A program made the translations under genes and the position numbers. Source: Antedon mediterranea (lineage: Eukaryota; Echinodermata; Crinoidea; Comatulida; Antedonidae). Taken from it: DNA of 64,000 nucleotides. The stretch covers positions 21,728,001-21,792,000 of the forward strand of contig NC_092671.1 in the NCBI RefSeq assembly GCF_964355755.1. Direction: 5' to 3'. Below the pieces are notes generated by a model. The model saw only the letters and a program-made list of their open reading frames with translations, ran no database searches and was not told the DNA's origin. Position 1 is the first letter of the stretch. Each line of letters opens with the position of its first letter. Shown piece after piece: positions 49,553 to 62,300 of the stretch.

Positions 49553-51375
49553 CATATCGATAACACTTTTCACACAAAAACATCAAAGAGCACAATATAG
49601 CTTAATATCTTATTTAAAAACGTTTTAGACCATTTTGAGCATTTCGACAAAACTTTTTCACACAAAACACCAAAGTGCTTAGAATAGCTTCAAATCGCAT
49701 TTGGAGACGTTTTAGACCATTTTGTGATTTTCGAAAAAACTTGTTAACATAAAAACATCAAAGTGCTAAGAATAGCTTCAAATCGCATTTGGAGACATTT
49801 TAGACCAATTAGTGTTTTTCGAAAAAACTTGGTTACACAAAAACATCAAAGTGGTTAAAATCACATTATAAACCGTTTTAGACCATTTTGAGCATTTCGA
49901 TAACACTTTTCACACAAAAACATCAAAGTGCTTAGAATAGCTTCAAATCGCATTTGGAGACGTTTTAGACCATTTTGTGATTTTCGAAAAAAACTTTTTA
50001 ACATAAAAACACCAAACTGCTAAGAATAGCTTCAAATCGCATATGGAGACAATTTAGACCATTTTGTGATTTTCGAAAAAACTTGTTAACATAAAAACAC
50101 CAAAGTGCTTAGAATACCTTCAAATCGCATTTGGAGACATTTTAGACCATTTTGTGATTTTCGAAAAAACTTGTTAACATAAAAACATCAAAGTGCTAAG
50201 AATAGCTTCCAATCGCATTTGGAGACGTTTTAGACCATTTTGTGATTTTCGAAAACAACTTGTTAACATAAAAACACCAAAGTGCTTAGAATAGCTTCAA
50301 ATCGCATTTGGAGACGTTTTAGACCAATTTGTGATTTTCGAAAAAACTTGGTTACACAAAAACATCAAAGTGGATAAAATCACATTATAAACCGTTTTAG
50401 ACCATTTTGAGCATATCGATAACACTTTTCACACAAAAACATCAAAGACCACAATATAGCTTAATATCGTATTTAAAAACGTTTTAGACCATTTTGAGCA
50501 TTTCGACAAAACTTTTTCACACAAAACACCAAAGTTCTTAGAATAGCTTCAAATCGCATTTGGAGACGTTTTAGACCATTTTGTGATTTTCGAAAAAACT
50601 TGTTAACATAAAAACATCAAAGTGCTAAGAATAGCTTCAAATCGAATTTGGAGACATTTTAGACCAATTAGTGATTTTCGAAAAAACTTGGTTACACAAA
50701 AACATCAAAGTGGTTAAAATCACATTATAAACCGTTTTAGACTATTTTGAGCATTTCGATAACACTTTTCACACAAAAACATCAAAGTGCTTAGAATAGC
50801 TTCAAATCGCATTTGGAGACGTTTTAGACCATTTTGTGATTTTCGAAAAAAACTTTTTAACATAAAAACACCAAACTGCTAAGAATAGCTTCAAATCGCA
50901 TATGGAGACAATTTAGACCATTTTGTGATTTTCGAAAAAACTTGTTAACATAAAAACACCAAAGTGCTTAGAATACCTTCAAATCGCATTTGGAGACATT
51001 TTAGACCATTTTGTGATTTTCGAAAAAACTTGTTAACATAAAAACATCAAAGTGCTAAGAATAGCTTCCAATCGCATTTGGAGACGTTTTAGACCATTTT
51101 GTGATTTTCGAAAACAACTTGTTAACATAAAAACACCAAAGTGCTTAGAATAGCTTCAAATCGCATTTGGAGACGTTTTAGACCAATTTGTGATTTTCGA
51201 AAAAACTTGGTTACACAAAAACATCAAAGTGGATAAAATCACATTATAAACCGTTTTAGACCATTTTGAGCATATCGATAACACTTTTCACACAAAAACA
51301 TCAAAGACCACAATATAGCTTAATATCGTATTTAAAAACGTTTTAGACCATTTTGAGCATTTCGACAAAACTTTT
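49553..51375 (+). repeat. 859-bp tandem repeat, just over two copies
   Basis: CATATCGATAACAC recurs at 49553, 50412 and 51271, and AGACCACAATATAGC near 50446 and 51305. Copy differences include GAGCACAAT against GACCACAAT and GTGTTTTTCG against GTGATTTTCG. The same GACCACAAT variant occurs a third time near 54998. Confidence 0.75.
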
Positions 51376-54300
51376 TCACACAAAACACCAAGGTGTACAG
51401 AATAGCTTCAAATCGCATTTGGAGACGTTTTAGACCATTTTGTGATTTTCGAAAAAACTTGTTAATATAAAAACACCAAAGTACTTAGAATAGCTTCAAA
51501 TCGCATTTGGAGACGTTGTAGACCATTTTGTGATTTTCGAAAAAACTTGGTTACACAAAAACATCAAAGTGGTTAAAATCACATTATAAACCGTTTTAGA
51601 CCATTTTGAGCATTTCGATAACACTTTTCACACAAAAACATCAAAGTGCTTAGAATAGCTTCAAATCGCATTTGGAGACGTTTTAGACCATTTTGTGATT
51701 TTCGAAAAAAACTTTTTAACATAAAAACACCAAACTGCTAAGAATAGCTTCAAATCGCATATGGAGACAATTTAGACCATTTTGTGATTTTCGAAAAAAC
51801 TTGTTAACATAAAAACACCAAAGTGCTTAGAATACCTTCAAATCGCATTTGGAGACATTTTAGACCATTTTGTGATTTTCGAAAAAACTTGTTAACATAA
51901 AAACATCAAAGTGCTAAGAATAGCTTCCAATCGCATTTGGAGACGTTTTAGACCATTTTGTGATTTTCGAAAACAACTTGTTAACATAAAAACACCAAAG
52001 TGCTTAGAATAGCTTCAAATCGCATTTGGAGACGTTTTAGACCAATTTGTGATTTTCGAAAAAACTTGGTTACACAAAAACATCAAAGTGGATAAAATCA
52101 CATTATAAACCGTTTTAGACCATTTTGAGCATTTCGATAACACATTTCACACAAAAACATCAAAGAGCACAAAATAGCTTAATATCGTATTTAAAAACGT
52201 TTTAAACCATTTTGAGCATTTCGACAAAACTTTTTCACACAAAACACCAAAGTGTACAGAATAGCTTCAAATCGCATTTGGAGACGTTTTAGACCATTTT
52301 GTGATTTTCGAAAAAACTTGTTAATATAAAAACACCAAAGTACTTAGAATAGCTTCAAATCGCATTTGGAGACGTTGTAGACCATTTTGTGATTTTCGAA
52401 AAAACTTGTTAACATAAAAACACCAAAGTTTACAGAATAGCTTCAAATCGCATTTGGAGACGTTTTAGACAATTTTGTGCATTTCGATGAAACTTGGTTA
52501 CACAAAAACATCAAAGTGCTTAAAATCACATTATAAACCGTTTTAGACCATTTGAGCATTTCCATAACACTTTTCACACAAAAACATCAAAGGGCACAAT
52601 ATAGCTTAATATCCTATTTAAAAACGTTTTAGACCATTTTGAGCATTTCGACAAAACTTTTTCACACAAAACACCAAAGTGCTTAGAATACCTTCAAATC
52701 GCATTTGGAGACGTTTTAGACCATTTTGTGATTTTCGAAAAAACTTGTTAACATAAAAACACCAAAGTGCTAAGAATAGCTTCAAATCGCATTTGGAGAC
52801 ATTTTAGACCAATTTGTGATTTTCGAAAAAACTTGGTTACACAAAAACATCAAAATGCTTAAAATCACATTATAAAACCGTTTTAGACCATTTTGAGCAT
52901 TTCGATAACACTTTTCACACAAAAACATCAAAGAGCATAAAATAGGTTAATATCGTATTTAAAAACGTTTTAGACCATTTTGAGCATTTCGACAAAACTT
53001 TTTCACACAAAACACCAAAGTGTACAGAATAGCTTAATATCGTATTTAAAAACGTTTTAGACCATTTTGTGATTTTCGAAAAAACTTGTTAACATAAAAA
53101 CACCAAAATGTTTAGAATAGCTTCAAATTGCATTTGGAGACGTTTTAGACCATTTTGTGATTTTCGAAAAAACTTGTTAACACAAAAACACCAAAGTGAT
53201 TAGAATAGCTTCAAATCGCATTTGGAGACGTTTTAGACCATTTTGTGATTTTCGAAAAAACTTGTTAACACAAAAACACCAAAGTGATTAGAATAGCTTC
53301 AAATCGCATTTGGAGACGTTTTAGACCATTTTGTGCATTTCGATGAAACTTGGTTACGCAAAAACATCAATGTGCTTAAAATCACATTATAAACCGTTTT
53401 AGACCATTTTGAGCATATCCATAAAACTTTTTACACAAAACACCAAAGTGCTTAGAATAGCTTCAAATCGCATTTGGAGACGTTTTAGACCATTTTGTGA
53501 TTTTCGACAAAACTTTTTCACACAAAACACCAAAGTGCTTAGAATACCTTCAAATCGCATTTGGAGACGTTTTAGACCATTTTGTGATTTTCGAAAAAAC
53601 TTGTTAACATAAAAACATCAAAGTGTACAGAATAGCTTCAAATCGCATTTGGAGACGTTTTAGACCATTTTGTGATTTTCGAAAAAACTTGTTAACATAA
53701 AAACACCAAAGTGCTTAGAATAGCTTCAAATCGCATTAGGAGACGTTTTAGACCATTTTGTGATTTTCGAAAAAACTTGTTAACATAAAAACACCAAAGT
53801 GCTTAGAATAGCTTCAAATCGCATTTGGAGACGTTTTAGACCATTTTGTGATTTTCGAAAAAACTTGTTAACATAAAAACACCAAAATGTTTAGAATAGC
53901 TTCAAATCGCATTTGGAGACGTTTTAGACCATTTTGTGATTTTCGAAAAAACTTGTTAACACAAAAACACCAAAGTGATTAGAATAGCTTCAAATCGCAT
54001 TTGGAGACGTTTTAGACCATTTTGTGCATTTCGATGAAACTTGGTTACGCAAAAACATCAAAGTGCTTAAAATCACATTATAAACCGTTTTAGACCATTT
54101 TGAGCATATCGATAACACTTTTCACACAAAAACATCAAAGAGCACAATATAGCTTAATATCGTATTTAAAAACGTTTTAGACCATTTTGAGCATTTCGAC
54201 AAAACTTTTTCACACAAAACACCAAAGTTCTTAGAATAGCTTCAAATCGCATTTGGAGACGTTTTAGACCATTTTGTGATTTTCGAAAAAACTTGTTAAC

Positions 54301-56109
54301 ATAAAAACATCAAAGTGCTAAGAATAGCTTCAAATCGAATTTGGAGACATTTTAGACCAATTATTGATTTTCGAAAAAACTTGGTTACACAAAAACATCA
54401 AAGTGGTTAAAATCACATTATAAACCGTTTTAGACCATTTTGAGCATTTCGATAACACTTTTCACACAAAAACATCAAAGTGCTTAGAATAGCTTCAAAT
54501 CGCATTTGGAGACGTTTTAGACCATTTTGTGATTTTCGAAAAAAACTTTTTAACATAAAAACACCAAACTGCTAAGAATAGCTTCAAATCGCATATGGAG
54601 ACAATTTAGACCATTTTGTGATTTTCGAAAAAACTTGTTAACATAAAAACACCAAAGTGCTTAGAATACCTTCAAATCGCATTTGGAGACATTTTAGACC
54701 ATTTTGTGATTTTCGAAAAAACTTGTTAACATAAAAACATCAAAGTGCTAAGAATAGCTTCCAATCGCATTTGGAGACGTTTTAGACCATTTTGTGATTT
54801 TCGAAAACAACTTGTTAACATAAAAACACCAAAGTGCTTAGAATAGCTTCAAATCGCATTTGGAGACGTTTTAGACCAATTTGTGATTTTCGAAAAAACT
54901 TGGTTACACAAAAACATCAAAGTGGATAAAATCACATTATAACCCGTTTTAGACCATTTTGAGCATATCGATAACACTTTTCACACAAAAACATCAAAGA
55001 CCACAATATAGCTTAATATCGTATTTAAAAACGTTTTAGACCATTTTGAGCATTTCGACAAAACTTTTTCACACAAAACACCAAAGTGCTTAGAATAGCT
55101 TCAAATCGCATTTGGAGACGTTTTAGACCATTTTGTGATTTTCGAAAAAACTTGTTAACATAAAAACATCAAAGTGCTAAGAATAGCTTCAAATCGCATT
55201 TGGAGACATTTTAGACCAATTAGTGATTTTCGAAAAAACTTGGTTACACAAAAACATCAAAGTGGTTAAAATCACATTATAAACCGTTTTAGACCATTTT
55301 GAGCATTTCGATAACACTTTTCACACAAAAACATCAAAGTGCTTAGAATAGCTTCAAATCGCATTTGGAGACGTTTTAGACCATTTTGTGATTTTCGAAA
55401 AAAACTTTTTAACATAAAAACACCAAACTGCTAAGAATAGCTTCAAATCGCATATGGAGACAATTTAGACCATTTTGTGATTTTCGAAAAAACTTGTTAA
55501 CATAAAAACACCAAAGTGCTTAGAATACCTTCAAATCGCATTTGGAGACATTTTAGACCATTTTGTGATTTTCGAAAAAACTTGTTAACATAAAAACATC
55601 AAAGTGCTAAGAATAGCTTCCAATCGCATTTGGAGACGTTTTAGACCATTTTGTGATTTTCGAAAACAACTTGTTAACATAAAAACACCAAAGTGCTTAG
55701 AATAGCTTCAAATCGCATTTGGAGACGTTTTAGACCAATTTGTGATTTTCGAAAAAACTTGGTTACACAAAAACATCAAAGTGGATAAAATCACATTATA
55801 AACCGTTTTAGACCATTTTGAGCATTTCGATAACACATTTCACACAAAAACATCAAAGAGCACAAAATAGCTTAATATCGTATTTAAAAACGTTTTAAAC
55901 CATTTTGAGCATTTCGACAAAACTTTTTCACACAAAACACCAAAGTGTACAGAATAGCTTCAAATCGCATTTGGAGACGTTTTAGACCATTTTGTGATTT
56001 TCGAAAAAACTTGTTAATATAAAAACACCAAAGTACTTAGAATAGCTTCAAATCGCATTTGGAGACGTTGTAGACCATTTTGTGATTTTCGAAAAAACTT
56101 GTTAACATA

Positions 56110-59100
56110 AAAACACCAAAGTTTACAGAATAGCTTCAAATCGCATTTGGAGACGTTTTAGACAATTTTGTGCATTTCGATGAAACTTGGTTACACAAAA
56201 ACATCAAAGTGCTTAAAATCACATTATAAACCGTTTTAGACCATTTGAGCATTTCCATAACACTTTTCACACAAAAACATCAAAGGGCACAATATAGCTT
56301 AATATCCTATTTAAAAACGTTTTAGACCATTTTGAGCATTTCGACAAAACTTTTTCACACAAAACACCAAAGTGCTTAGAATACCTTCAAATCGCATTTG
56401 GAGACGTTTTAGACCATTTTGTGATTTTCGAAAAAACTTAACATAAAAACATCAAAGTTTACAGAATAGCTTCAAATCGCATTTGGAGACGTTTTAGACA
56501 ATTTTGTGATTTTCGAAAAAACTTGTTAACATAAAAACACCAAAGTGCTTAGAATAGCTTCAAATCGCATTGGGAGACGTTTTAGACCATTTTGTGATTT
56601 TCGAAAAAAACTTGTTAACATAAAAACATCAAAGTGTACAGAATAGCTTCAAATCGCATTTGGAGACGTTTTAGACCATTTTGTGATTTTCGAAAAAACT
56701 TGTTAACATAAAAACACCAAAGTGCTTAGAATAGCTTCAAATCGCATTTGGAGACGTTTTAAACCATTTTGTGATTTTCGAAAAAACTTGTTAACATAAA
56801 AACACCAAAATGTTTAGAATAGCTTCAAATCGCATTTGGAGACGTTTTAGACCATTTTGTGATTTTCGAAAAAACTTGTTAACACAAAAACACCAAAGTG
56901 ATTAGAATAGCTTCAAATCGCATTTGGAGACGTTTTAGACCATTTTGTGATTTTCGAAAAAACTTGTTAACATAAAAACACCAAAGTGATTAGAATAGCT
57001 TCAAATCGCATTTGGAGACGTTTTAGACCATTTTGTGCATTTCTATGAAACTTGGTTACGCAAAAACATCAAAGTGCTTAAAATCACATTATAAACCGTT
57101 TTAGACCATTTTGAGCATATCGATAACACTTTTTACACAAAACACCAAAGTGCTTAGAATAGCTTCAAATCGCATTTGGAGACGTTTTAGACCATTTTGT
57201 GATTTTCGACAAAACTTTTTCACACAAAACACCAAAGTGCTTAGAATACCTTCAAATCGCATTTGGAGACGTTTTAGACCATTTTGTGATTTTCGAAAAA
57301 ACTTGTTAACATAAAAACATCAAAGTGTACAGAATAGCTTCAAATCGCATTTGGAGACGTTTTAGACCATTTTGTGATTTTCGAAAAAACTTGTTAACAT
57401 AAAAACACCAAAGTGCTTAGAATAGCTTCAAATCGCATTAGGAGACGTTTTAGACCATTTTGTGATTTTCGAAAAAACTTGTTAACATAAAAACACCAAA
57501 GTGCTTAGAATAGCTTCAAATCGCATTTGGAGACGTTTTAGACCATTTTGTGATTTTCGAAAAAACTTGTTAACATAAAAACACCAAAGTTCTTAAAATA
57601 GCTTCAAATCGCATTTGGAGACGTTTTAGACCATTTTGTGATTTTCGAAAAAACTTGTTAACATAAAAACACCAAAGTGTTTAGAAAAGCTTCAAATCGC
57701 ATTTGGAGACGTTTTAGACCATTTTGGGATTTTCGAAAAAACTTGTTAACATAAAAACACCAAAGTGCTTAGAATAGCTTCAAATCGCATTTGGAGACGT
57801 TTTAGACCATTTTGTAATTTTCAAAAAAACTTGTTAACATAAAAACACCAAAGTTCTTAGAATAGCTTCAAATCGCATTTGGAGACGTTTTAGACCATTT
57901 TGTGCATTTCGATGAAACTTGGTTACACAAAAACATCAAAGTGCTTAAAATCACATTATAAACCGTTTTAGACCATTTGAGCATTTCGATAACACTTTTC
58001 ACACAAAAACATCAAAGGGCACAATATAGCTTAATATCCTATTTAAAAACGTTTTAGACCATTTTGAGCATTTCGACAAAACTTTTTCACACAAAACACC
58101 AAAGTGCTTAGAATACCTTCAAATCGCATTTGGAGACGTTTTAGACAATTTTGTGATTTTCGAAAAAACTTGTTAACATAAAAACATCAAAGTTTACAGA
58201 ATAGCTTCAAATCGCATTTGGAGACGTTTTAGACAATTTTGTGATTTTCGAAAAAACTTGTTAACATAAAAACACCAAAGTGCTTAGAATAGCTTCAAAT
58301 CGCATTGGGAGACGTTTTAGACCATTTTGTGATTTTCGAAAAAACTTGTTAACATAAAAACATCAAAGTGTACAGAATAGCTTCAAATCGCATTTGGAGA
58401 CGTTTTAGACCATTTTGTGATTTTCGAAAAAACTTGTTAACATAAAAACACCAAAGTGCTTAGAATAGCTTCAAATCGCATTTGGAGACGTTTTAAACCA
58501 TTTTGTGATTTTCGAAAAAACTTGTTAACATAAAAACACCAAAATGTTTAGAATAGCTTCAAATCGCATTTGGAGACGTTTTAGACCATTTTGTGATTTT
58601 CGAAAAAACTTGTTAACACAAAAACACCAAAGTGATTAGAATAGCTTCAAATCGCATTTGGAGACGTTTTAGACCATTTTGTGATTTTCGAAAAAACTTG
58701 TTAACATAAAAACACCAAAGTGATTAGAATAGCTTCAAATCGCATTTGGAGACGTTTTAGACCATTTTGTGCATTTCGATGAAACTTGGTTACGCAAAAA
58801 CATCAAAGTGCTTAAAATCACATTATAAACCGTTTTAGACCATTTTGAGCATATCGATAACACTTTTTACACAAAACACCAAAGTGCTTAGAATAGCTTC
58901 AAATCGCATTTGGAGACGTTTTAGACCATTTTGTGATTTTCGACAAAACTTTTTCACACAAAACACCAAAGTGCTTAGAATACCTTCAAATCGCATTTGG
59001 AGACGTTTTAGACCATTTTGTGATTTTCGAAAAAACTTGTTAACATAAAAACATCAAAGTGTACAGAATAGCTTCAAATCGCATTTGGAGACGTTTTAGA

Positions 59101-59310
59101 CCATTTTGTGATTTTCGAAAAAACTTGTTAACATAAAAACACCAAAGTGCTTAGAATAGCTTCAAATCGCATTAGGAGACGTTTTAGACCATTTTGTGAT
59201 TTTCGAAAAAACTTGTTAACATAAAAACACCAAAGTGCTTAGAATAGCTTCAAATCGCATTTGGAGACGTTTTAGACCATTTTGTGATTTTCGAAAAAAC
59301 TTGTTAACAT
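56110..59310 (+). repeat. About 1734-bp tandem duplication, two copies
   Basis: Offsets between copies are 1732 bp (GGGCACAAT, 56285 and 58017), 1735 (CGCATTGGG) and 1734 (57111 and 58845). The shifts are explained by a 3-bp loss of GTT in the first copy (ACTTAACAT near 56437) and one extra A near 56600. The second copy is also a direct copy of about 5080-6669 at an offset of 52376-52379; that copy has the same 3-bp loss near 5790. Confidence 0.8.
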
Positions 59311-62300
59311 AAAAACACCAAAATGTTTAGAATAGCTTCAAATCGCATTTGGAGACGTTTTAGACCATTTTGTGATTTTCGAAAAAACTTGTTAACACAA
59401 AAACACCAAAGTGATTAGAATAGCTTCAAATCGCATTTGGAGACGTTTTAGACCATTTTGTGCATTTCGATGAAACTTGGTTACGCAAAAACATCAAAGT
59501 GCTTAAAATCACATTATAAACCGTTTTAGACCATTTTGAGCATATCGATAACACTTTTCACACAAAAACATCAAAGAGCACAATATAGCTTAATATCGTA
59601 TTTAAAAACGTTTTAGACCATTTTGAGCATTTCGACAAAACTTTTTCACACAAAACACCAAAGTGCTTAGAATAGCTTCAAATCGCATTTGGAGACGTTT
59701 TAGACCATTTTGTGATTTTCGAAAAAACTTGTTAACATAAAAACATCAAAGGGCTAAGAATAGCTTCAAATCGCATTTGGAGACATTTTAGACCAATTAG
59801 TGATTTTCGAAAAAACTTGGTTACACAAAAACATCAAAGTGGTTAAAATCACATTATAAACCGTTTTAGACCATTTTGAGCATTTCGATAACACTTTTTA
59901 CACAAAAACATCAAAGTGCTTAGAATAGCTTCAAATCGCATTTGGAGACGTTTTAGACCATTTTGTGATTTTTGAAAAAAACTTTTTAACATATAAACAC
60001 CAAACTGCTAAGAATAGCTTCAAATCGCATATGGAGACAATTTAGACCATTTTGTGATTTTCGAAAAAACTTGTTAACATAAAAACACCAAAGTGCTTAG
60101 AATACCTTCAAATCGCATTTGGAGACGTTTTAGACCATTTTGTGATTTTCCAAAAGACTTGTTAACATAAAAACATCAAAGTGTACAGAATAGCTTCAAA
60201 TCGCATTTGGAGACGTTTTAGACCATTTTGTGATTTTCGAAAAAACTTGTTAACATAAAAACACCAAAGTGCTTAGAATAGCTTCAAATCGCATTAGGAG
60301 ACGTTTTAGACCATTTTGTGATTTTCGAAAAAACTTGTTAACATAAAAACACCAAAGTGCTTAGAATAGCTTCAAATCGCATTTGGAGACGTTTTAGACC
60401 ATTTTGTGATTTTCGAAAAAACTTGTTAACATAAAAACACCAAAATGTTTAGAATAGCTTCAAATCACATTTGGAGACGTTTTAGACCATTTTGTGATTT
60501 TCGAAAAAACTTGTTAACACAAAAACACCAAAGTGATTAGAATAGCTTCAAATCGCATTTGGAGACGTTTTAGACCAATTTGTGCATTTCGATGAAACTT
60601 GGTTACGCAAAAACATCAAAGTGCTTAAAATCACATTATAAACCGTTTTAGACCATTTTGAGCATATCGATAACACTTTTCACACAAAAACATCAAAGAG
60701 CACAATATAGCTTAATATCTTATTTAAAAACGTTTTAGACCATTTTGAGCATTTCGACAAAACTTTTTCACACAAAACACCAAAGTGCTTAGAATAGCTT
60801 CAAATCGCATTTGGAGACGTTTTAGACCATTTTGTGATTTTTGAAAAAAACTTTTTAACATATAAACACCAAACTGCTAAGAATAGCTTCAAATCGCATA
60901 TGGAGACAATTTAGACCATTTTGTGATTTTCGAAAAAACTTGTTAACATAAAAACACCAAAGTGCTTAGAATACCTTCAAATCGCATTTGGAGACGTTTT
61001 AGACCATTTTGTGATTTTCCAAAAGACTTGTTAACATAAAAACATCAAAGTGTACAGAATAGCTTCAAATCGCATTTGGAGACGTTTTAGACCATTTTGT
61101 GATTTTCGAAAAAACTTGTTAACATAAAAACACCAAAGTGCTTAGAATAGCTTCAAATCGCATTAGGAGACGTTTTAGACCATTTTGTGATTTTCGAAAA
61201 AACTTGTTAACATAAAAACACCAAAGTGCTTAGAATAGCTTCAAATCGCATTTGGAGACGTTTTAGACCATTTTGTGATTTTCGAAAAAACTTGTTAACA
61301 TAAAAACACCAAAATGTTTAGAATAGCTTCAAATCACATTTGGAGACGTTTTAGACCATTTTGTGATTTTCGAAAAAACTTGTTAACACAAAAACACCAA
61401 AGTGATTAGAATAGCTTCAAATCGCATTTGGAGACGTTTTAGACCAATTTGTGCATTTCGATGAAACTTGGTTACGCAAAAACATCAAAGTGCTTAAAAT
61501 CACATTATAAACCGTTTTAGACCATTTTGAGCATATCGATAACACTTTTCACACAAAAACATCAAAGAGCACAATATAGCTTAATATCTTATTTAAAAAC
61601 GTTTTAGACCATTTTGAGCATTTCGACAAAACTTTTTCACACAAAACACCAAAGTTCTTAGAATAGCTTCAAATCGCATTTGGAGACGTTTTAGACCATT
61701 TTGTGATTTTCGAAAAAACTTGTTAACATAAAAACATCAAAGTGCTAAGAATAGCTTCAAATCGCATTTGGAGACATTTTAGACCAATTAGTGATTTTCG
61801 AAAAAACTTGGTTACACAAAAACATCAAAGTGGTTAAAATCACATTATAAACCGTTTTAGACCATTTTGAGCATTTCGATAACACTTTTCACACAAAAAC
61901 ATCAAAGTGCTTAGAATAGCTTCAAATCGCATTTGGAGACGTTTTAGACCATTTTGTGATTTTCGAAAAAAACTTTTTAACATAAAAACACCAAACTGCT
62001 AAGAATAGCTTCAAATCGCATATGGAGACAATTTAGACCATTTGTGATTTTCGAAAAAACTTGTTAACATAAAAACACCAAAGTATTAGAATAGCTTCAA
62101 ATCGCATATGGAGACAATTTAGACCATTTTGTGATTTTCGAAAAAACTTGTTAACATAAAAACACCAAAGTGCTTAGAATACCTTCAAATCGCATTTGGA
62201 GACGTTTAAGACCATTTTGTGATTTTCGAAAAAACTTGTTAACATAAAAACACCAAAGTGCTTAGAATAGCTTCAAATCGCATTTGGAGACGTTTTAGAC

